A stretch of DNA of 7,427 nucleotides from Victivallales bacterium. GTDB taxonomy: Bacteria; Verrucomicrobiota; Lentisphaeria; Oligosphaerales; Oligosphaeraceae. Below the pieces are notes generated by a model. It did not search any database. It was not told where the DNA came from and saw only the letters and a program-made list of their open reading frames with translations. Shown here one piece after another: positions 1-4,909 of the stretch. Each line of letters begins with the position of its first letter. Position 1 is the stretch's first letter. The position numbers and the translations under genes were made by a program. Location of the stretch: positions 1 through 7,427 of the forward strand of contig JAGCTA010000385.1 in NCBI GenBank assembly GCA_017963875.1, read 5' to 3'.

Positions 1-1795
1 CAACTATGGCATGGAGAAGTACGTCCAGCCTGTGCTGTCGGTAGAGCCCGTCAACGAGGAGAAACTATCTTCGGGGCTTCAGGAACTCTATACGAGAATG
101 ATTTCCGTAGCGATTAAAAATGCGAAAGAGAAGAGAATTACTGCGGAAGAAACACAACCAGTTGCACAGGAGACAAAAACGGAAACAACAACACAGGCAG
201 GCGCACCTGATGCACAGCCCAGCGGCTTGAAGGCGCAATCTTCAGAGACGGTGGTGGCGCAGCCTGCGAGTGCATCGCCGCAGAGCAGCGGTAAAAATAC
301 AAGCGCTGATGATGCTTTGGCTGCGCGAGTTATTGCGGACGCAACTTCCAGAACACAAGATGCTTCGGACGGCGGTAATGAGGGGGAAGCGAAGGGGAGG
401 GCGCGTCCTCTGGGGCTGAATGATCCAGGCATGCCGCCATCCTATGAAGAAGAACTGCCGCCACGGCCTTCTGTCAAGCATTATGTTTGTGACTGGGGCG
501 ACCTGCTGATGCCGTCAGACCGCGCATACGTGGAATATCTTGGTAGTAAACTTGACCAACTTACTACGGCTGAATTGGTTCTGGTGACTGTCCCAACGCG
601 TGGCAACATGCCCATCAAGGAGTTTTCAGTCAAGATTGCTAACGGCTGGGGTATTGGAAAAAAGGATAAGAACAATGGCTGTATGCTTCTGGGAATCAGA
701 GACAGGCTGATGAGAATGCAGTCTGGGAAAATCCGAATTGAGGTTGGACGCTATCTGGAGGGGCGGCTCAACGATGCGAAATGCGGGCGGATTCTTGATG
801 ATTTGGCGTTGCCGCCGTTCTATCGCGATAATTCCACGAAGGATGAGCAGTCCGCTGGTCTTGTCAGCGCGTATGAATATCTTGCTAAGGAAATCGCGGC
901 TGAATATGGGAAAAGCCTTGGAATAGATATCAACGTTTACAAACTTCCTGAATCGCCGCAGGGTGATTTCACAATCGCGGATATGGGAAAACTCATGACT
1001 GAGGAGGATAGGACGGTAATTGAGAGATTGGGCCGTAAACTTCAGGAAAAGACAGGGAAACGGCTGTTTCTCGTCACTTTGCCTGAAGTGAACGGCAATT
1101 ACGGAATGAATAACGTCTGTCTGGAAATGATGGACTGCTGGAAGGTTCTTCGTGAAGGGAAGAAAGACCATGCTTTGGTTTTAGTCAACACTGGTGTCCT
1201 GTTCGATGAAAAGGTCAATCGTATGTATTATGGATTCTGCTGGGGGAGCAATTTGAATAAAGCGATAGATAACAACAACCTCAACAGGCTTTATAAGGAG
1301 CTGCTTGCACCATTGAAAAAGCCAGACAAAAAAGACAAGGAACCGAAAACCATTGATAGGCAGGCTTGTTCCCATGCATTTAGGGATTTCTATATCTGTC
1401 TGGTACAGGAAATCGCGGGGAATGGCAAATGCAAGGACGGGGCAAAACTGTTGGAATTGCCAGAAGGCACTATCTGTCTTGATGATTTAAAAACAGATGA
1501 TATTTATATTTACATCGGAATTTATGTGTTCTTTGCGATTATCCTTCTGTTCACATATCCTCCAGTCGGGCTTCTGATGTTGGTTTGGCCTATATTGGTT
1601 GTCATGCTCTTGTTCCCGAAGGGGCGCAAGTGGCTGAGGGACGCCTGGAATACTCCTGTGTCTTCCTCAAGAAGAAGTTATCACAGTTCCAGTTATGATC
1701 GAGGATATTCACGTTCCTATTCGTCGTCTTCATCGTCTTCGTCATCATCAAGTTATGGTGGCGGCTCTTTTGGAGGAGGCGGTGCGGATAGATGA
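1..1795 (+). CDS. Multi-TPM-domain membrane protein (YgcG-like), 5' partial
   Basis: Residues here count from the first in-window ATG (position 11), but the frame is open to base 2 and there is no signal peptide, so the true start is upstream. Residues 1-40 resemble the C-terminal end of a TPM domain (compare SGLQELYTRMISVAI with AGLVSAYEYLAKEIA near residue 282). A low-complexity Ala/Gln/Thr/Ser/Pro linker follows (about 41-155). Residues 158-300 form a good TPM domain, with LVLVTVPT, NGWGIGKKDKNNGCMLLG, an IEVGRYLEGRLND strand-turn and ALPPFYRD. Residues 319-470 form a degenerate second copy (LFLVTLPE, KKDHALVLVN). Two hydrophobic segments (about 497-515 and 517-535), a Ser-rich tail and a terminal GGGSFGGGGADR match the usual membrane anchor and Gly-rich end of YgcG-type TPM proteins. 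The family is generally linked to the envelope, and some members to photosystem repair or phosphatase activity; no substrate can be named here. It probably shares a transcript with the phosphoesterase downstream. Confidence 0.85.
   Translation, partial: NYGMEKYVQPVLSVEPVNEEKLSSGLQELYTRMISVAIKNAKEKRITAEETQPVAQETKTETTTQAGAPDAQPSGLKAQSSETVVAQPASASPQSSGKNTSADDALAARVIADATSRTQDASDGGNEGEAKGRARPLGLNDPGMPPSYEEELPPRPSVKHYVCDWGDLLMPSDRAYVEYLGSKLDQLTTAELVLVTVPTRGNMPIKEFSVKIANGWGIGKKDKNNGCMLLGIRDRLMRMQSGKIRIEVGRYLEGRLNDAKCGRILDDLALPPFYRDNSTKDEQSAGLVSAYEYLAKEIAAEYGKSLGIDINVYKLPESPQGDFTIADMGKLMTEEDRTVIERLGRKLQEKTGKRLFLVTLPEVNGNYGMNNVCLEMMDCWKVLREGKKDHALVLVNTGVLFDEKVNRMYYGFCWGSNLNKAIDNNNLNRLYKELLAPLKKPDKKDKEPKTIDRQACSHAFRDFYICLVQEIAGNGKCKDGAKLLELPEGTICLDDLKTDDIYIYIGIYVFFAIILLFTYPPVGLLMLVWPILVVMLLFPKGRKWLRDAWNTPVSSSRRSYHSSSYDRGYSRSYSSSSSSSSSSSYGGGSFGGGGADR
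1721..1753 (+). repeat. Ser-codon (TCN) trinucleotide tract
   Basis: Eleven consecutive serine codons (TCG, TCT, TCA, then one AGT) encode residues 571-581 of the TPM protein, just before its Gly-rich tail. The codons are mixed rather than identical, so the tract is selected at protein level more than as a slippage repeat. It is still an imperfect trinucleotide run that could change length in frame. Confidence 0.7.
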
Positions 1796-1837
1796 GCATT
1801 TGCAACGAACCATTGGTTATATGAATGTCTGATTACC

Positions 1838-2950
1838 ATGATAATTGTATTTCTTCTAGCCATTATTTTGTTCAATGTCGTTGATTGGTGGTATATTAGG
1901 TGCGCTTTTCTGCGGGAACATCCTGGTTGGTCAGGAGTTCTTCTGACATTTTTCATTCTGTTGATCATGATGCCTGTTTGGACACGTTTGTTTTGGACTC
2001 CAGAGAACGAGCCGCGCGTTCTGGTTCAATCTGGCTGGACATGGCTTGCCTTGTCTTTCTGGATGTTCAGCGCTTTCCTGATTGTGGCACTTTGGAATTT
2101 CATTTCATATTTCCTGTGCATAATTCATAAGTCTTCGGTGATACCAGACATCCCGCCAATGTATGGAACCCTGTTTGCATTTGGATTCGTGGCTTTTGCC
2201 GTTGTTTGGGGATTGATAGAAGCATCTGCAATCGAAGTTAAGACAGTGGATATTCCAGTGCCTCGTCTGCCTGAGGGGATGAATGAATACCGAATCGCTT
2301 TCTTTTCAGATATTCATATCGGCCCAGCCTGCCCAGAAAGCAGAGTTCGCAAGGCCGTTGAACTTGTCAATGGAATGAAGCCAGACCTGATTCTAAGCGC
2401 TGGAGATTTTGTTGACGGTCATGGCGAACGTGAAATGAGGTTGTCGAAGATATTGGCTGAAATGAAGTCGTCCAGTGATGTCAAATTGGGAGTATTCGGA
2501 AACCATGATGTCTATTCTGGACTTGATTTCAGCAGAAAATGCCATGATATTGCGGGGTTCACATTGCTTGAAAATGACGTATTTAACGTCAATGACGTGA
2601 TTTCTGTCTATGGAAAAAATGATCCTGCGACAAGAGTGCCACCCATCGAACCACTTGCTCTCTATCCAGAGGGGAGTTTTCCGATTCTGCTTTATCATCG
2701 GCCCGATGTCCCCGTTGCTAATCCACAAGGTTTTCGGCTGCAATGCTCTGGGCACAGCCATGGGGGGCAGATTTTCCCATTCAACTTTCTCGTGCGCATC
2801 CAGTATCCTCACAAGGAGGGGCGGCTGATTCACATTGACGGTGGTCCTGATTTGTATGTCTCGCGCGGGACAGGCCTCTGGGGGCCGCCATTCCGCTTTT
2901 TGGCACGGCCTGAAATCACGTTGTTCGTGCTGAAGGCAGAAAGAGGGTAA
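1838..2950 (+). CDS. Membrane-anchored calcineurin-like metallophosphoesterase (YkuE/YaeI type)
   Basis: A 370-residue protein. The N-terminal 130 residues carry about four hydrophobic helices (2-20, 32-53, 67-94, 110-128), and the rest is a cytosol-facing or membrane-apposed metallophosphoesterase domain. The full dimetal motif set is visible: SDIH (D158, H160), GDFVDG (D190), GNHD (N222, H223), YHRP (H287) and GHSHGGQ (H306, H308). The C-terminal SRGTGLWGPPFR is typical of the YkuE/YaeI branch, so it should be catalytically competent. Known relatives hydrolyse phosphodiester or pyrophosphate bonds in lipids and nucleotides; chlamydial LpxG of lipid A synthesis belongs to this branch, but the substrate here is not shown. 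The ATG at 1838 is the first standard start in frame after the preceding TGA. No Shine-Dalgarno sequence precedes it, which suggests coupling to the upstream gene 42 bases away. Its stop faces the oppositely oriented ATPase stop at a distance of 4 bases. Confidence 0.9.
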   Translation: MIIVFLLAIILFNVVDWWYIRCAFLREHPGWSGVLLTFFILLIMMPVWTRLFWTPENEPRVLVQSGWTWLALSFWMFSAFLIVALWNFISYFLCIIHKSSVIPDIPPMYGTLFAFGFVAFAVVWGLIEASAIEVKTVDIPVPRLPEGMNEYRIAFFSDIHIGPACPESRVRKAVELVNGMKPDLILSAGDFVDGHGEREMRLSKILAEMKSSSDVKLGVFGNHDVYSGLDFSRKCHDIAGFTLLENDVFNVNDVISVYGKNDPATRVPPIEPLALYPEGSFPILLYHRPDVPVANPQGFRLQCSGHSHGGQIFPFNFLVRIQYPHKEGRLIHIDGGPDLYVSRGTGLWGPPFRFLARPEITLFVLKAERG

Positions 2951-2954
2951 GCAC

Positions 2955-4391
2955 TCACGAAAATAGAGCATCCATTGTGATGGTGTTCTGAATGATACTT
3001 GAGTGTTTGTTCTGCTTGGGGCTGAATGTTGTAATCAACGTCGGATGGATGGCGTAGTCAGTCTTCGTTTCTGATTGCAAAATAGATATTTTTCGCCTGA
3101 TATCAGCCTCGTCATTTGCAGTCATTTCAAAAGGCGTCTCCGTAAACTTCATTTCGCAGACATTGATGATTCTGTCATTACGGACAAGGAGCATGTCAAT
3201 CTGCGCCTTACTCTCTGTTGCCTTGCTAAACCAAGGCTCTGCATAACAATGAACTCCAGATATTCCAAGGGCTTTTTTTATTTGCTCCAGATGGCTGAAG
3301 CAGAGATTCTCGAATGCGAATCCAGCCCATGATCGTATTTTAGAGGTCTGGAAATTGTCCTGCCAGAAATGCGGGTTTCCTGTAAAGTTTTTTTTCAAAA
3401 AATGCAAATGAAAGAGAGTGAAGCAATCGGTCAATTTGTATTTCTTCTCCCTTTGCTTTCCTGCAAAGGGAATGTATTCTGTAATGAAATCGCTGTTTTT
3501 CAGGGAGTCAATAATCTCAGTCAAATGGCTTCCACTTTCAAAGCCTGCTTTTTCGGCAATTTCGCCTCTGGAAAAGCCAAGGGAGCGAGTGGCCAAAAGA
3601 GAAACCACTTTGACATAATCCTGATGGTTCACAAACAGTGAGGCAAACATCCGTTCTAATTCACCTGCCAAAGGAGCATTTTTCTCGAAAAACAATGTAT
3701 CGACATTTTGAACAAAACTCATTCCCCTCTTTAGACCAGAAAGATAAAAGGGTATTCCGCCAAGAAGCATATATGACTGAATTTGGTCGAAGCGTGATAA
3801 CTCAATGCCGTATGACTTGTAATAATCCTGACAGTCAGCAAGGCTGAATGGTTCCAAATGCAATTCTCTGGTGATGCGACCGTAGAGGCCACCATGGTTG
3901 TTTATGAGTTTGTCCATCATCCAGGATGTCGCGGAACCACAGACGATCAGCATCAAGTCATCCTGAAAGGATCCCCATCCATTCCAGAAGTTTTCCAAAG
4001 CGGAGACAAATCCCGAGCGGGGTGTATCAAGCCAAGGCAACTCGTCAATGAAGACAACCTGACGACTTCCATCACGATGCTCTTCCAGAAGTTTTATCAG
4101 TGCATGAAACGCTTCAAACCAGTCGCTTAACTCATGGTCCAAATCCAGTCCATAATATCTGAGCGAATATCCGAAATTCTGCAATTGATTTCGCAGAAGA
4201 TTCGAGGCTTTCAAATCAGAAGCGGATATGCCAGCATGGCTGAAGGCAAATTGATTCTTGAAGAACTGACGAATCAAATAGGTCTTTCCCACACGGCGAC
4301 GACCGCAGACTGCTACAAACTCCGAACGATTCGAGGTCAATAGACGGGTCAGTTCTTCACATTCACGTTGTCGTCCAATGAGTTTGTCCAT
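2955..4391 (-). CDS. AAA ATPase with C-terminal PD-(D/E)XK-like domain (ATPase_2/DUF234 type)
   Basis: A 478-residue protein starting MDKLIGRQREC, as is usual for this family. Walker A is GRRRVGKT (residues 30-37, K36), Walker B is VVFIDELPW (D116, E117), and CGSATSWM (151-158) looks like a sensor 1 strand. A winged-helix-like stretch lies at about 265-325 (GFSRGEIAEKAGF). The C-terminal region (about 350-450) has a nuclease-fold signature: E361 in FAFENLC, D399 in AQID and E413-x-K415 in CEMKF. The gene appears full length and intact. Such ATPases are common as lone, multi-copy genes in host-associated anaerobes and archaea, with no agreed function; roles in DNA binding or in mobile or defence systems are speculation. 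The gene stands alone on the minus strand, has its own promoter region with repeated palindromes, and converges with the phosphoesterase gene without a visible terminator. Confidence 0.9.
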   Translation of the reverse strand: MDKLIGRQRECEELTRLLTSNRSEFVAVCGRRRVGKTYLIRQFFKNQFAFSHAGISASDLKASNLLRNQLQNFGYSLRYYGLDLDHELSDWFEAFHALIKLLEEHRDGSRQVVFIDELPWLDTPRSGFVSALENFWNGWGSFQDDLMLIVCGSATSWMMDKLINNHGGLYGRITRELHLEPFSLADCQDYYKSYGIELSRFDQIQSYMLLGGIPFYLSGLKRGMSFVQNVDTLFFEKNAPLAGELERMFASLFVNHQDYVKVVSLLATRSLGFSRGEIAEKAGFESGSHLTEIIDSLKNSDFITEYIPFAGKQREKKYKLTDCFTLFHLHFLKKNFTGNPHFWQDNFQTSKIRSWAGFAFENLCFSHLEQIKKALGISGVHCYAEPWFSKATESKAQIDMLLVRNDRIINVCEMKFTETPFEMTANDEADIRRKISILQSETKTDYAIHPTLITTFSPKQNKHSSIIQNTITMDALFS

Positions 4392-4402
4392 CGTTTTTTC
4401 TA

Positions 4403-4408
4403 CTCCTT
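4403..4408 (-). promoter_or_regulatory. Ribosome binding site of the ATPase gene
   Basis: On the minus strand AAGGAG lies 11 bases before the ATG at 4391. It is a strong Shine-Dalgarno match at a slightly long spacing and supports this start codon. Confidence 0.75.
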
Positions 4409-4414
4409 GAATAT

Positions 4415-4506
4415 ATTCTGGCTGAATAAATGGTATTTTATTTTGCCAAAATTAATGTTTTTTGTATTGTTTTGGCGAAATAGTATATATCTTATTCTGC
4501 CAAAAT
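4415..4506. promoter_or_regulatory. Array of four 13-bp near-palindromes, candidate operators
   Basis: On the + strand the copies are ATTCTGGCTGAAT (4415-4427), ATTTTGCCAAAAT (4440-4452, a perfect palindrome around its central base), GTTTTGGCGAAAT (4469-4481) and ATTCTGCCAAAAT (4494-4506). The three imperfect copies keep 5, 4 and 5 of 6 arm pairs, in that order. Their centres are 25, 29 and 25 bp apart. They overlie the predicted -35/-10 spacer, transcription start and leader of the ATPase gene, which fits an operator array for repression. The binding protein is unknown; self-binding by the ATPase through its winged-helix-like region is one possibility. Confidence 0.6.
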
Positions 4507-4510
4507 GCAA
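4482..4510 (-). promoter_or_regulatory. Predicted sigma-70-like promoter of the ATPase gene
   Basis: Read on the minus strand, TTGCAT (4510 to 4505) is followed after exactly 17 bases by TATACT (4487 to 4482), which is 4/6 and 5/6 to the bacterial consensus. Transcription would begin near 4475, giving a leader of about 84 bases. One 13-bp palindrome falls in the promoter spacer and overlaps the -35 edge, and a second covers the predicted start. This is a motif match only. Confidence 0.45.
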
Positions 4511-4517
4511 ATGGCGA

Positions 4518-4550
4518 ACATGAAAAATGTGTTTATTTCATGTGACATGA
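4518..4550. repeat. Overlapping inverted repeats between the two promoters
   Basis: ACATGAAA (4518-4525) is the exact reverse complement of TTTCATGT (4536-4543), with a 10-base spacer. The right half is shared with a second perfect odd palindrome, TCATGTGACATGA (4538-4550). The overlap means the two structures are mutually exclusive as cruciforms, but both could be read as protein sites. Confidence 0.45.
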
Positions 4551-4600
4551 GGTTCATTGTTCACTGGTGAGGCATTGCGATCAATCGGTGAGGGATTACG
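4548..4600 (+). repeat. Three direct repeats with TGAGG core at 20-21 bp spacing
   Basis: TGAGG begins at 4548, 4568 and 4589. The last two copies are longest: GGTGAGGCATTGCG (4566-4579) and GGTGAGGGATTACG (4587-4600) match at 12 of 14 bases, and similarity extends left through TCA(A). The first is weaker (TGAGG then TTCATTG). Spacing of two helical turns puts the repeats on one face of the DNA, just upstream of the TATAAT box at 4637, as expected for an activator or other repeated DNA-binding site. Confidence 0.45.
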
Positions 4601-4636
4601 TTTTTTTCTGCAAGGCAGGTTGAAAAAAAAGCCTTT

Positions 4637-4642
4637 TATAAT
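4637..4642 (+). promoter_or_regulatory. Candidate -10 box upstream of lptD
   Basis: A perfect TATAAT lies in an AT-rich context after an eight-A tract (4623-4630). No good -35 sits 16-18 bases upstream; TTGAAA at 4620 is only 11 bases away. If used, the promoter would probably need an activator, and transcription would start near 4649. The whole inverted-repeat element would then lie in a leader of about 260 bases. Confidence 0.35.
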
Positions 4643-4670
4643 ATGTTTTAAACTGTTTGCTCTCTTTGAT

Positions 4671-4703
4671 GGGACACATGGGACACATGGGACACATGGG
4701 ACA
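4671..4703 (+). repeat. Perfect 9-bp tandem repeat, left arm of the inverted element
   Basis: Three exact copies of GGGACACAT (4671-4679, 4680-4688, 4689-4697) are followed by a partial fourth, GGGACA. The unit length is a multiple of three, so the array gives Ser-His-Val repeats in a spurious minus-strand frame. Perfect identity suggests recent expansion or correction. Confidence 0.85.
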
Positions 4704-4819
4704 GGCGCGATGAATCGCAGGCGTTGCGGGTAGCGAAAGGGCAGTAGGGGAGCGTATGCTGCGGGTGTAGCAAGTGTTCTAAGGTGCTGTTTGGCACCAC
4801 AGATGCAATTGCAGAAAAT

Positions 4820-4853
4820 GGTCCTATCTGTCTCATCGGTCTCATTAGTCCCA
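4820..4853 (-). repeat. Diverged 9-bp-period array, right arm of the inverted element
   Basis: Read on the minus strand from 4852, the units are GGGACTAAT, GAGACCGAT, GAGACAGAT and AGGACC. They keep the 9-base period and the pattern RRGACNNAT of the left array, matching it at 24 of 33 bases. Several changes (G to A in the unit, read as G-U on RNA) preserve pairing with the left arm. Confidence 0.65.
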
Positions 4854-4895
4854 CAAAAGCCATTTTGAATCTAACCGAGAAACTTATCAGCCAAC

Positions 4896-4901
4896 AAAAG
4901 G
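4896..4901 (+). promoter_or_regulatory. Ribosome binding site deciding the lptD start
   Basis: AAAAGG lies 8 bases before the ATG at 4910. Together with the signal peptide that begins at this ATG, it favours 4910 over the upstream in-frame GTG at 4784. Confidence 0.65.
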
Positions 4902-4909
4902 TTTTAGAT

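Larger units (their letters stand above)
4664..4859 (+). repeat. Long inverted-repeat (hairpin) element in the lptD leader
   Basis: Positions 4664-4702 can pair with 4821-4859 at 32 of 39 positions, including three G-U pairs if transcribed from the + strand. Mismatches are confined to small symmetric internal loops (4668-4669, 4676-4677, 4685-4686, 4695). The enclosed 118 bases contain further hairpins: GCGA-TGAA-TCGC (4707-4718), TGCTGC-GGGT-GTAGCA (4757-4772, one G-U) and GGTGC-TGTTTG-GCACC (4783-4798). They also contain the perfect palindrome TGCAATTGCA (4804-4813). It could be a structured leader RNA or small RNA, or a MITE-like palindromic repeat. No clear target-site duplication flanks it. 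Pairing was worked out by eye. Confidence 0.6.
4392..4909. other. 518-base divergent intergenic region, no supported gene
   Basis: This gap separates the start codons of the minus-strand ATPase and the plus-strand lptD homologue. It holds no convincing coding sequence. From left to right it contains the ATPase leader and promoter with four palindromes (4403-4510), an inverted-repeat cluster (4518-4550), three TGAGG-type repeats (4548-4600), a TATAAT box (4637-4642), a long inverted-repeat element (4664-4859) and the lptD ribosome binding site. Confidence 0.8.

Noticed and set aside
626..1171. Minus-strand frame of 181 codons inside the TPM gene
   Set aside because: It is antisense to the complete TPM domain, which is clearly the coding strand.
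2393..2971. Minus-strand frame of 192 codons opposite the phosphoesterase
   Set aside because: It lies wholly antisense to the conserved GNHD and GHSHGG catalytic region, whose coding is certain, and shows no protein family signature.
4601..4636. Intrinsic terminator with T-tract and AAGGC/GCCTT stem
   Set aside because: The stem is only five pairs with a 14-base loop, the T-tract (4601-4607) lies on the wrong side for the + strand, and no gene ends here.
4620..4642. Full sigma-70 promoter TTGAAA...TATAAT
   Set aside because: The spacing is 11 bases, far below the usual 16-18, so only the -10 box was kept as a candidate.
4671..4703. Possible CRISPR array
   Set aside because: The units are 9 bp and directly adjacent with no spacers, so it is a simple tandem repeat.
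4664..4859. Insertion sequence or transposon end
   Set aside because: There is no transposase gene and no clear flanking target duplication. A MITE-like origin remains possible but is not shown.
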